Assembly: GCF_014534645.1 (NCBI RefSeq)
Contig: NZ_JACVQF010000178.1
Span: 17,382-81,381, forward strand
Length of the DNA stretch: 64,000 bases
Origin: Streptomyces griseicoloratus
Lineage (GTDB): Bacteria > Actinomycetota > Actinomycetes > Streptomycetales > Streptomycetaceae
Direction: 5' to 3'
Numbering within the stretch: the first letter of the stretch is position 1; every line of letters starts with the position of its first letter. Position numbers and translations under genes: made by a program. Under the pieces are notes generated by a model. The model worked only from the letters and a program-made list of their open reading frames with translations, ran no database searches and was not told where the DNA came from. Of this stretch, positions 34,531-45,080 are shown in pieces.

Positions 34531-35438
34531 GCACCGCCACCCGGACGGGCGGGGGAGTCCCCGCGCTGTACCCGCGCGGGCTTCCCGGGCGCGACCGGAC
34601 CCTGGTCATGGGCATCGTGAACGTCACGCCGGACTCGTTCTCCGACGGCGGGCGGTGGTCCGATCCGCGACGGGCCGTCGCGCACGGCCTCGCGCTGATC
34701 GACGAGGGCGCGGACATCCTGGACGTGGGCGGCGAGTCGACCCGTCCCGGGGCCGTGCGCCCGCCGGTCGAGGAGGAGCTGCGGCGCGTGCTGCCCGTCG
34801 TCCGGGAACTCGCCGCCACCGGTGTGCCCGTCAGCGTCGACACCATGCGGGCCGAGGTCGCCGCGCGCGCCGTCGAGGCCGGTGCGACGCTGGTCAACGA
34901 CGTCTCGGGCGGGCTCGCCGATCCCGCGATGCTGCCGCTGGTGGCACAGGCCGGGACACCGTACGTGGCCATGCACTGGCGCGGGCACTCCGCCGGCATG
35001 CAGGCGAACGCCGTGTACGGCGACGTCGTCGCCGAGGTGGTCGACGAGCTGCGGCTGCGGGCCGAAGCGGCGCTGCACGCCGGCATCCCGCCGGACCGCC
35101 TGATCCTCGACCCGGGGCTCGGGTTCGCCAAACGCGCCGATCACAACTGGCAGCTGCTGGCCCGGCTCGGGGAGGTGGTCGCGCTCGGCCAGCCGGTTCT
35201 CGTGGGAGCGGCGCGGAAGTCCTTTCTCGGTCATCTGCTGGCGGACCCCTCGACGGGCCTGCCCCGTCCGGCGCCGCTGCGGGACGCTGCCACGTCCGCG
35301 GTGTCCGTCCTGGCGGCCGCCCAGGGGGCCTGGTGCGTCCGTGTGCACGACGTCGCCTCGACGTCGGACGCGGTGCGCGTGACGGCCCGTTGGGGCCTGG
35401 AGGCCGCGGCAGCGGCGATGCGGATGCCGCTGCTGTGA
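34527..35438 (+). CDS. folP: Dihydropteroate synthase, second copy likely
   Basis: This is a 303-residue TIM-barrel DHPS: MGIVNVTPDSFSDGG, the pterin/pyrophosphate-binding GESTRPGA, DTMRAEVA, the NDVSGG strand and GLGFAKRADHNW with KSFLG near the end. It condenses para-aminobenzoate with dihydropterin pyrophosphate. It is translationally coupled to the ferredoxin reductase gene. Folate-dependent demethylation steps follow downstream, which explains its placement; housekeeping folP in streptomycetes normally sits in a folate operon with folK, folB or folE. Confidence 0.92.
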   Translation: MSTATRTGGGVPALYPRGLPGRDRTLVMGIVNVTPDSFSDGGRWSDPRRAVAHGLALIDEGADILDVGGESTRPGAVRPPVEEELRRVLPVVRELAATGVPVSVDTMRAEVAARAVEAGATLVNDVSGGLADPAMLPLVAQAGTPYVAMHWRGHSAGMQANAVYGDVVAEVVDELRLRAEAALHAGIPPDRLILDPGLGFAKRADHNWQLLARLGEVVALGQPVLVGAARKSFLGHLLADPSTGLPRPAPLRDAATSAVSVLAAAQGAWCVRVHDVASTSDAVRVTARWGLEAAAAAMRMPLL

Positions 35439-35479
35439 AGGCCCTCGGACGCAGCCGTCGTACGGGCCCTCCGGACTCC

Positions 35480-35548
35480 TTGACAGGGGTTTGCGGCCGC
35501 CCTCACACTGGCGTTGCGTCAATCGCACTCCGTTTCGTTATACGCACC
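35480..35548 (+). promoter_or_regulatory. Promoter and operator of ferredoxin set 2
   Basis: TTGACA (35480-35485), GTTGC at 35513 after 27 bases, GTTTC-N7-GCACC at 35532-35548. The sequence around the two promoters of sets 1 and 2 is near-identical (CTTGACAGGGG, GTTGCGTCAATCGCA, CGAGGTGTCATG). Confidence 0.7.
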
Positions 35549-35556
35549 GAGGTGTC

Positions 35557-35919
35557 ATGATGATTCCCGCGTGCCGTCTCGCGGATCTTCCCCGAGGCGA
35601 GGCTCACCGGCTCGACATCGATCCGCCGGTTTCGGTCTTCCACACCGACGACGGCGAGATCTTCGCCATCGACGACACCTGCACCCATCAGGACGCCTCG
35701 CTCGCCGACGGCTGGCTGGAGGGCTGCGAGGTGGAATGCCCGCTCCACGCATCGAAGTTCGACCTCCGGACCGGAGCCGTCGACGCTCCGCCGGCCAAGC
35801 TCCCCGTCCGCACGCACGAGGTCGTCGTCCAGGACGGCATGATCTACGTCAAGCCGTCCACGGAGGCCCCCAACCTGCCGCCCTGCATCGCGGCCAGGCT
35901 CGCCGGCGGTCCCGCATGA
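35557..35919 (+). CDS. Rieske-type ferredoxin, set 2
   Basis: This 120-residue paralogue of the ferredoxin at 32963 has the same Rieske ligands, CTHQ and CPLH, at the same spacing. It starts at ATG 35557; ATG 35560 and the matching layout of set 1 are equally possible. The reductase start overlaps its stop (ATGA). Ferredoxin and reductase are preserved as a unit in both sets, which argues that both sets are functional. Confidence 0.93.
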   Translation: MMIPACRLADLPRGEAHRLDIDPPVSVFHTDDGEIFAIDDTCTHQDASLADGWLEGCEVECPLHASKFDLRTGAVDAPPAKLPVRTHEVVVQDGMIYVKPSTEAPNLPPCIAARLAGGPA

Positions 35920-37079
35920 GGACCGTGGCCGTCGTGGGCGCCTCGCTGGCCGGCCTGTCCGCGGCACGAGCGCTGCGGAACCGGGGCTTCGACGGACAGC
36001 TGATCGTCATCGGCGAGGAACCGCACCGCCCGTACGACCGGCCACCGCTGTCCAAGGAGTTCCTGGCCGGCAAGATCGGCGAAGCCGATCTCGTGCTGGA
36101 GCGGGACGGCGAGGACCTGGCGGCGGAGTGGCTGTTCGGCACCCGCGCGGTCCGGCTCGACAGGGAGCAGCGCGCCGTCCGGCTCGCCGACGGCCGAGAG
36201 GTGAGGGCCGACGGCATCGTCATCGCGACCGGCGCGGCCGCGCGGAATCTGCCGGGCGCGGACGGTCTCGCCGGTGTGCACACCCTGCGCACCCTGGACG
36301 ACGCCCGTGCCCTCCGGGACGACCTGGCCCTGGGCGGCAGGCTCGTCGTGATCGGCGGAGGGTTCATCGGCGCCGAGGTCGCCTCGACCGCGTACGCCCT
36401 CGGACTCGACGTGACGATCGTCGAGGCGGCGCCCACCCCACTGGCCGGTCCGCTCGGCGAGGCCATGGGCCGCATCGTCTCCGCACTCCACGCGGACCAC
36501 GGCGTGCGGCTGCTGTGCGGTGTGGGCGTCAAGGGGCTGAGCGGTGGGCCCCGGGTCAGCGCCGTTCTGCTTGACGACGGCCGTACCGTCCCCGCCGACA
36601 CCGTCGTCGTCGGTGTCGGTGCGCGCCCCTGCGTCGAGTGGCTCGAGGGCTCCGGTGTCGCACTGGACGACGGCGTCACGTGCGGTGCGGACGGCCGCAC
36701 CAGCCTGGCAGGTGTCGTCGCGGTCGGTGACTGCGCCTCCTGGTACGACCCGCGGGCAGGGGCGCACCGCCGCGTCGAGCACTGGACCGGTGCGCGGGAG
36801 CGGCCGGACACGGCCGTCGCCACGTTGCTGTCGTGGGGCACGGCGGAACAGGGCGTGCCCCGGCCGCCGTACTTCTGGTCCGACCAGTACGGCGTGAGGG
36901 TCCAGTTCGCCGGTCATGCGGCGGGCGCGGACAGCGTGACGATCGAGGAGGGGACCCCGGAGGACCGCGACGTCCTGGCCGTCTACCGGCGTGCCGGGCG
37001 TCCGGTCGCCGTGCTCGGCATGAACAAGCCGCGGGAGTTCATGCGATGGCGCAAGCAGCTAGCGGTATCACCGTCCTGA
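35916..37079 (+). CDS. Ferredoxin reductase (FAD/NAD), set 2
   Basis: This is a 387-residue paralogue of the reductase at 33325, collinear except for a shorter loop after about residue 205. It has the FAD motif VVGASLAGLSAARAL, the NAD motif VIGGGFIGAEVASTA, YDRPPLSKEFLAG and VVAVGDCA. The lack of divergence in cofactor motifs suggests selection to keep both. It is convergent with the iclR2 gene, with 68 bases between them. Confidence 0.93.
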   Translation: MRTVAVVGASLAGLSAARALRNRGFDGQLIVIGEEPHRPYDRPPLSKEFLAGKIGEADLVLERDGEDLAAEWLFGTRAVRLDREQRAVRLADGREVRADGIVIATGAAARNLPGADGLAGVHTLRTLDDARALRDDLALGGRLVVIGGGFIGAEVASTAYALGLDVTIVEAAPTPLAGPLGEAMGRIVSALHADHGVRLLCGVGVKGLSGGPRVSAVLLDDGRTVPADTVVVGVGARPCVEWLEGSGVALDDGVTCGADGRTSLAGVVAVGDCASWYDPRAGAHRRVEHWTGARERPDTAVATLLSWGTAEQGVPRPPYFWSDQYGVRVQFAGHAAGADSVTIEEGTPEDRDVLAVYRRAGRPVAVLGMNKPREFMRWRKQLAVSPS

Positions 37080-37147
37080 CTGTGCCGGCGCATCCGGTCC
37101 GCGGCCTTGCCCCGGGAGCGCTCGGTGACTTCCGTCCGTGCGTCGTC

Positions 37148-37945
37148 TCAGCCCAGGTAGCCCATGCGGTGGCTGACCTCGTCCGCGCCCTTGACCAGCA
37201 CCGGGGCGACTTCATGGATGCGCTCCTCGGTGAGCCGGTACGCGGGTCCGGAGGCGCTGAGCGCGGCGATGACCTTTCCGTCCCGGTCGCGGACCGGTGC
37301 GGCCATGGCGTGCAGCCCCTCCTCGAACTCCTCCAGACTCCAGGAGTAGCCACGCTCCCGTGCCTCGGCGAGATGCTTCTCGAGCTTCGTCTTCGCGGTG
37401 AGGGTGCGCGGGGTCACCTTGGGCAGGCCGGCCTCCGACAGCAACGCGGCGCGTTCCTTGGCGGGCATGTGGGCCAGGAGGATCTTGCCGCTGGAGGTGG
37501 CGTGCAGCGGGGTCAGCTGGCCGACCCAGTTGTGCGCGGTGACGGCACCGGGGCCACGCACCTGGTAGAGGTTGATCGCGTAGTGCTCCTGCATCACGGC
37601 CACGTTGACGGTCTCGCCGATCTCCTCGGCGAGACGTTCGCAGACGGAGCGGCTCTGCTGGGTGATGTCGATCCGGCCGGTGACAGCGCCGGCGAGGCGT
37701 ACGACACCGAAGCCGAGGCGGTACTTGCCGCGCTCGCCCGCCTGCTCCACCAGGCCCCGCGCCTCCAGGGCGCCGAGCAGCCGGAACGCGGTGGACTTGT
37801 GCACGTCGATCTCGGCGGCCACCTCGCTGACTCCGGCCTCACCACGCTGAGCCAGGATCTCCAGCACGGTGATGGCGCGGTCGACGGACTGGACTCCGCC
37901 GGCGGGTGGACCTGTCGTTTCGTAATCCGGACTGAAGTTGCTCAT
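37148..37945 (-). CDS. IclR-family regulator 2 of the betaine cluster
   Basis: This 265-residue protein is a full-length paralogue of the IclR gene at 20683, with an equal number of residues and the same motifs: VDRAITVLEILAQRGEAGVSE, STAFRLLGALEARGLVEQ and SSGKILLAHMPAKER. The helix-turn-helix is nearly identical, so both proteins probably recognise the same GTTGC-N7-GCAAC sites. The start codon itself lies in the degenerate operator at 37937-37953. It is divergent from the metF-like gene. The small effector-domain differences could let the two respond to different pathway metabolites. Confidence 0.93.
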   Translation of the reverse strand: MSNFSPDYETTGPPAGGVQSVDRAITVLEILAQRGEAGVSEVAAEIDVHKSTAFRLLGALEARGLVEQAGERGKYRLGFGVVRLAGAVTGRIDITQQSRSVCERLAEEIGETVNVAVMQEHYAINLYQVRGPGAVTAHNWVGQLTPLHATSSGKILLAHMPAKERAALLSEAGLPKVTPRTLTAKTKLEKHLAEARERGYSWSLEEFEEGLHAMAAPVRDRDGKVIAALSASGPAYRLTEERIHEVAPVLVKGADEVSHRMGYLG

Positions 37946-37953
37946 GGCGAAAC
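37937..37953. promoter_or_regulatory. IclR operator over the start codon of iclR2
   Basis: GTTGC-N7-GAAAC on the plus strand (GTTTC-N7-GCAAC on the minus strand) spans the ATG, exactly as at iclR1. Confidence 0.6.
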
Positions 37954-38015
37954 TATACTCCCGGTAAACATGGACAACAGTGGTACACACCACGGGTCGG
38001 GTGCGGGCTGCGGAC

Positions 38016-38032
38016 GTTGCATATTGCGCAAC
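38016..38032 (+). promoter_or_regulatory. Cluster operator before the metF-like gene
   Basis: GTTGC-N7-GCAAC, perfect arms; a weaker GATGC-N7-GCCGA starts 19 bases downstream (38035). No clear TTGAC box precedes it. Confidence 0.65.
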
Positions 38033-38078
38033 ACGATGCATATGTTGCCGAGATCCTCGCCTGGATCGCGAAGATGCG

Positions 38079-38112
38079 ATGAGAAGGAAGGCGCGATGAG
38101 AAGGGAGGTGCG
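38079..38112 (+). repeat. 17-bp tandem repeat with two six-codon mini-cistrons
   Basis: Two 17-bp units, each starting with ATGAGAAGG, run into the real start at 38113. The first encodes MRRKAR and ends in TGA overlapping the second ATG; the second encodes MRREVR and its TGA overlaps the metF start. Each unit carries an internal AAGGAAGG or GGGAGGT ribosome site for the next ATG. Confidence 0.6.
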
Positions 38113-38949
38113 ATGAGCGGCGAATCCTTCCGCGCGCTTCTGGACGGCGTCCGCTACGAGGTGCTGCCCGCGAAGGCGACCGAGGACAAGGTCCTCACCC
38201 ATGTCCCGCGCGACATCACCGTCACCGTGACGGCCTCGCCGGTCAAGGGCCTGGAACCCACGCTCGACCTCACCGCCCGGCTCGCGGCGCACGGCTATCG
38301 CGTCGTCCCGCACGTGCCCGCACGGCTGGTGCGGGACGACGCGCACCTGAAGGACGTCGTCGACCGGCTCCGCGGTGCGGGCGTCGACGACGTCTTCGTC
38401 CCGGCGGGCGACGCCGATCCGCCGGCCGGCCCCTACGACGGGGCGCTGCCGATGCTGCGGAGGCTGGGCGAGCTGGGCAGCCCCTTCGCCCAGCTCGGGA
38501 TCACCGGATACCCCGAGAGCCATCCGCTGATCCACGACGACCTCACCGTCCAGGCGATGTGGGACAAGCGGACGCACGCCACGTACATCGTCAGCAACCT
38601 CTGCTTCGACCCGCGGCTGCTCGGTGACTGGGTCGGCCGGGTGCGCCGCCGCGGCGTGACCCTGCCCCTCCGGGTGGGCGTCGCGGGGCCCGTGCAGCGG
38701 GCCAAGCTGCTGTCCATGGCGGCGAAGATCGGGGTGGGGGAGTCGACCCGCTTCCTGACCAAGCACGCGTCCTGGTTCCTGCGCTTCGCGGCCCCCGGTG
38801 GCTACTCGCCCGACCGGCTGCTCGCCCGCAGCGCCGGAGCGCTCACCGCGCCCTCGGCGGGAGTGGCCGGCCTGCACGTCTTCACCTTCAACCAGATCGC
38901 CGAGACCGAGCGGTGGCGCCGCGCCCTGCTCGACCGGTCGGGCGGCTGA
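38113..38949 (+). CDS. metF: Methylenetetrahydrofolate reductase-like protein
   Basis: This 278-residue protein has the TIM-barrel MTHFR pattern: ITVTVTASPVKGLEPTLDL early, HVPARLVRDDAHLKDVV, DVFVPAGDAD, FAQLGITGYPESHPL and HVFTFNQIAETERW. Relatives reduce 5,10-methylene-THF to 5-methyl-THF. It would drain methylene-THF made by dimethylglycine and sarcosine oxidation into methionine synthesis, or serve the demethylation route in reverse. ATG 38113 follows GGGAGGT in the repeated leader. It carries its own operator and ends before two strong hairpins. Confidence 0.85.
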   Translation: MSGESFRALLDGVRYEVLPAKATEDKVLTHVPRDITVTVTASPVKGLEPTLDLTARLAAHGYRVVPHVPARLVRDDAHLKDVVDRLRGAGVDDVFVPAGDADPPAGPYDGALPMLRRLGELGSPFAQLGITGYPESHPLIHDDLTVQAMWDKRTHATYIVSNLCFDPRLLGDWVGRVRRRGVTLPLRVGVAGPVQRAKLLSMAAKIGVGESTRFLTKHASWFLRFAAPGGYSPDRLLARSAGALTAPSAGVAGLHVFTFNQIAETERWRRALLDRSGG

Positions 38950-38995
38950 GTCACCGGCGCAGGAAGCCGTACACGACACGACCGCGCGCCGGCAT

Positions 38996-39049
38996 GCGCG
39001 AGCGGCGGAACCGGGCCGTCGGACAGCGGCCCGGTTCCGCCGCTCGCGC
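38996..39049 (+). terminator. 22-bp perfect hairpin
   Basis: 38996-39017 and 39028-39049 pair perfectly around a 10-base loop, just after the metF-like gene. Confidence 0.75.
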
Positions 39050-39065
39050 GTGCCCCGACACCCGC

Positions 39066-39110
39066 CGGCAGGGCCCGGCAGGCCCCTCCACGGCCTGCCG
39101 GGCCCTGCCG
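39066..39110 (+). terminator. 19-bp perfect hairpin
   Basis: 39066-39084 pairs perfectly with 39092-39110 around a 7-base loop, 16 bases after the previous hairpin. Two tandem structures isolate metF from the dimethylglycine promoter at 39144. Confidence 0.75.
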
Positions 39111-39143
39111 CGTTCCGGCCTGTTCTCCGACGTCACGGACCCC

Positions 39144-41679
<2,536 letters not shown>

Positions 41680-41692
41680 CCGAGGGAACACG

Positions 41693-42553
41693 ATGACTGC
41701 GCAGCTGCTCGACGGCAAGGCGACCGCCGCCGCGATCCGTCATGAACTCGCCGAACGCGTGGCCAAGCTGACCGCCACCGCCGGCCGCCCACCCGGCCTC
41801 GGCACCGTCCTCGTCGGTGACGACCCCGGAAGCCACGCCTACGTCAACGGAAAGCACCGGGACTGCGCACAGATCGGCGTCGCCTCCCTCCGGCGCGAAC
41901 TGCCCGCCGACGCCACGCAACAGCAGGTCGAGGACGTCATCGACGAGCTCAACGCCGACCCGGCCTGCACCGGCTACATCGTCCAGCTCCCGCTGCCGCG
42001 CCACCTCGACGCCAACGCCGTACTGGAACGCATGGACCCCGCCAAGGACGCCGACGGCCTGCACCCCGTCAACCTCGGCCGGCTCGTCCTCGGCGTCGAC
42101 GCCCCGCTGCCCTGCACCCCGCGCGGCATCGTCGAACTGCTCCGGCGCCACGACGTGCCGCTCGCCGGAGCGCGCGTGTGCGTGATCGGACGGGGCATCA
42201 CGGTCGGACGCCCCATCGGACTGCTGCTCACCCGCAGGTCCGAGAACGCCACCGTGACCCTGTGCCACACCGGCACCAAGGGCCTGGCCTGGCACGTACG
42301 CGAGGCGGACATCGTCATCGCCGCCGCCGGCTCGCCCGGGCTGATCACCGAGGACATGCTGCGCCCCGGCGCGGCCGTCCTGGACGTCGGCATCACCCGT
42401 ACCGACCAGGGGCTGGTCGGCGACGTGCACCCGGACGCGGCCACGGTGGCCGGGTGGCTCGCGCCGATGCCCGGAGGCGTGGGTCCCATGACCCGGGCCA
42501 TGTTGCTCGCCAATGTCGTCGAGGCCGCCGAGAGGAACGCGAACTCCGTATGA
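41693..42553 (+). CDS. folD: Methylene-THF dehydrogenase/cyclohydrolase
   Basis: This 286-residue bifunctional FolD converts 5,10-methylene-THF to 10-formyl-THF. It has the catalytic Lys in [10 protein letters not shown], the substrate motif [16 protein letters not shown] binding [11 protein letters not shown], and the [15 protein letters not shown] end. It starts 14 bases after the dimethylglycine gene and overlaps glyA (ATGA). A housekeeping folD is expected elsewhere, so this is probably a pathway copy. Confidence 0.95.
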   Translation: MTAQLLDGKATAAAIRHELAERVAKLTATAGRPPGLGTVLVGDDPGSHAYVNGKHRDCAQIGVASLRRELPADATQQQVEDVIDELNADPACTGYIVQLPLPRHLDANAVLERMDPAKDADGLHPVNLGRLVLGVDAPLPCTPRGIVELLRRHDVPLAGARVCVIGRGITVGRPIGLLLTRRSENATVTLCHTGTKGLAWHVREADIVIAAAGSPGLITEDMLRPGAAVLDVGITRTDQGLVGDVHPDAATVAGWLAPMPGGVGPMTRAMLLANVVEAAERNANSV

Positions 42554-43839
42554 ACGCGCTGAACACCCCCCTGGCGGAGCTGGACCCCGAGGTCCACGCC
42601 GCGCTCCGCGCCGAGCTGCACCGCCAGCAGTCCACCCTCGAAATGATCGCCTCCGAGAACTTCGCCCCCACCGCCGTGATGGAGGCGCAAGGGTCGGTCG
42701 CGACCAACAAGTACGCCGAGGGATACCCCGGCCGCCGCTACTACGGCGGCTGCGAACACGTCGACGTCACCGAGCGGCTGGCCATCGAGCGGATCAAGTC
42801 GCTCTTCGGTGCCGGGTACGCCAATGTGCAGCCGCACTCGGGCGCCCAGGCCAACACCGCCGTCTTCTTCGCGCTGCTCAAGCCCGGGGACACCGTCCTC
42901 GGCCTCGACCTCGCACACGGCGGCCACCTCACCCACGGCATGCGCATCAACTACAGCGGCAAGATGCTCAACGTCGTGCCGTACCACGTCTCCGAGGCGG
43001 ACAACCTCGTCGACATGGACGAGGTGGAGCGCCTCGCCAAGGAACACCGCCCCAAGATGATCATCGCGGGCTGGTCGGCGTACCCGCGGCAGCTGGACTT
43101 CGCGGCCTTCCGGCGGATCGCCGACGAGGTGGGCGCCCTGCTGATGGTCGACATGGCGCACTTCGCCGGCCTGGTCGCCGCCGGACTGCACCCCAGCCCC
43201 GTACCGCACGCCCACGTCACCACCACGACGACGCACAAGACGCTCGGCGGACCGCGCGGGGGAGTCATCCTCACGAACGACGCCGACCTCGCGAAGAAGA
43301 TCAACTCGGCGGTGTTCCCCGGTATGCAGGGCGGACCGCTGGAGCACGTCATCGCCGCCAAGGCGGTGGCGTTCAAGGTGGCCGCCTCGCCCGAGTTCGC
43401 CGAACGCCAGGCCCGCACCCTCGCCGGCTCCCGCATCCTCGCCGAACGGCTCACCCGGCCGGACGCGGCGGCCGCCGGCGTGAAGGTCCTCACCGACGGC
43501 ACGGACGTGCACCTCGTCCTGGTCGACCTGCGTGACTCCGCACTCGACGGCAAGCAGGCCGAGGACCTGCTCCACGAGATCGGCATCACCGTCAACCGCA
43601 ACGCCGTGCCCTTCGACCCGCGCCCGCCCATGGTCACCTCGGGACTGCGCATCGGCACCCCGGCACTGGCCACCCGGGGCTTCACCGAAGAGGACTTCGC
43701 CGAGGTCGCCGACGTGATCGCCCTGGCGCTCCAGCCCGAGCCGGACATCAAGGCCCTGCGCGCCCGCACCGAGGCGCTGGCCGCCAAGCACCCGCTCTAC
43801 CCGCACCTTTCCGAAGCAGAAGCCGGAGACGCCCGATGA
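42550..43839 (+). CDS. glyA: Serine hydroxymethyltransferase
   Basis: This is a 429-residue PLP enzyme: IASENF, the [15 protein letters not shown] loop, and the PLP-lysine in [11 protein letters not shown] (about residue 230). It condenses glycine with methylene-THF to serine and THF, so it both consumes the glycine produced by the pathway and regenerates THF. It is coupled to folD and soxB by 4-bp overlaps. Serine would then be deaminated by SdaA. Confidence 0.96.
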   Translation: MNALNTPLAELDPEVHAALRAELHRQQSTLEMIASENFAPTAVMEAQGSVATNKYAEGYPGRRYYGGCEHVDVTERLAIERIKSLFGAGYANVQPHSGAQANTAVFFALLKPGDTVLGLDLAHGGHLTHGMRINYSGKMLNVVPYHVSEADNLVDMDEVERLAKEHRPKMIIAGWSAYPRQLDFAAFRRIADEVGALLMVDMAHFAGLVAAGLHPSPVPHAHVTTTTTHKTLGGPRGGVILTNDADLAKKINSAVFPGMQGGPLEHVIAAKAVAFKVAASPEFAERQARTLAGSRILAERLTRPDAAAAGVKVLTDGTDVHLVLVDLRDSALDGKQAEDLLHEIGITVNRNAVPFDPRPPMVTSGLRIGTPALATRGFTEEDFAEVADVIALALQPEPDIKALRARTEALAAKHPLYPHLSEAEAGDAR

Positions 43840-45068
43840 GTCCCCGAACCCCCGGCGCCGACCTCCCGGACCACCCCGACTGGCTCTGGCGCACGCCGGA
43901 GCCCAAGCGGTCGTACGACGTGGTGATCGTCGGTGGCGGCGGCCACGGCCTGGCCACCGCCCACTACCTGGCGAAGAACCACGGCATCACCAATGTCGCC
44001 GTGCTGGAGAAGGGCTGGCTCGCGGGCGGCAACATGGCCCGCAACACCACCATCATCCGGTCCAACTACCTGTGGGACGAGAGCGCCGGCATCTACGAGC
44101 ACGCGCTCAAGCTGTGGGAGGGGCTGGACGAGGAACTCGACTACCCCATCCTGTTCTCGCAGCGTGGCGTGCTGAACCTCGCGCACGGGCTCCAGGACGT
44201 GCGCGACAGCGTCCGCCGCGTCGAGGCGAACCGGCTCAACGGCGTGGACGCCGAATGGCTCGACGCCAAGCAGGTCAAAGAGGTCTGCCCGATCGTCAAC
44301 GTCTCCGAGGACGTGCGCTATCCGGTGCTGGGCGCCACCTACCAGCCGCGCGCCGGCATCGCCAAGCACGACTACGTCGCCTGGGGCTTCGCCCGGTCCG
44401 CCGACGCGGCCGGGATCGACATCATCCAGAACTGCGAGGTCACCGGCATCGACGTCGCGGGCGGCCGGGTCGTCGGAGTGCAGACCACGCTCGGCCCGAT
44501 CGCGGCGGGCAAGGTGGCGCTCTGCTCGGCCGGACACACCTCGGTGCTCGCCGCCATGGCCGGTATCGAACTCCCCATCCAGAGCCACCCGCTGCAGGCG
44601 CTGGTCTCCGAGCTCCTGGAGCCGGTGCACCCGACCGTCGTGATGTCCAACGCGGTCCACGTGTACGTCAGCCAGGCGCACAAGGGAGAGCTGGTGATGG
44701 GCGCGGGCATCGACGCGTACAACGCCTACACCCAGCGCGGCGCCTTCCACATCATCGAAGAGCAGATGTCGGCAGCGCTGGAGCTCTTCCCCGTCTTCGC
44801 CCGCGCCCATGTGCTGCGGACCTGGGGCGGGATCGTCGACGTCAGCCCCGACGCCTCACCGATCGTCGGCCTCAGCCCCGTCGACAACCTCTACCTCAAC
44901 TGCGGCTGGGGCACCGGCGGCTTCAAGGCCACCCCGGGCCTCGGCTGGGTCTACGCCCACACCATCGCCCACGACACCCCACACCACCTCAACGCACCCT
45001 TCTCGCTCGACCGTTTCACCACCGGCGCGCTCGTCGACGAGCACGGCGCGGCCGCGGTGGCCCACTAG
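43836..45068 (+). CDS. soxB: Sarcosine oxidase beta subunit
   Basis: This 410-residue flavoprotein subunit has an N-terminal [18 protein letters not shown], then [26 protein letters not shown], typical of the beta subunit. His178 in [12 protein letters not shown] is the likely covalent FMN attachment residue, by analogy with other Sox[17 protein letters not shown] lies near the end. It oxidises sarcosine to glycine, with methylene transferred to THF in the alpha subunit. It overlaps glyA by 4 bases and is followed 12 bases later by the fused delta-alpha gene. Confidence 0.95.
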   Translation: MSPRTPGADLPDHPDWLWRTPEPKRSYDVVIVGGGGHGLATAHYLAKNHGITNVAVLEKGWLAGGNMARNTTIIRSNYLWDESAGIYEHALKLWEGLDEELDYPILFSQRGVLNLAHGLQDVRDSVRRVEANRLNGVDAEWLDAKQVKEVCPIVNVSEDVRYPVLGATYQPRAGIAKHDYVAWGFARSADAAGIDIIQNCEVTGIDVAGGRVVGVQTTLGPIAAGKVALCSAGHTSVLAAMAGIELPIQSHPLQALVSELLEPVHPTVVMSNAVHVYVSQAHKGELVMGAGIDAYNAYTQRGAFHIIEEQMSAALELFPVFARAHVLRTWGGIVDVSPDASPIVGLSPVDNLYLNCGWGTGGFKATPGLGWVYAHTIAHDTPHHLNAPFSLDRFTTGALVDEHGAAAVAH

Positions 45069-45080
45069 GGAGCCGAACCC

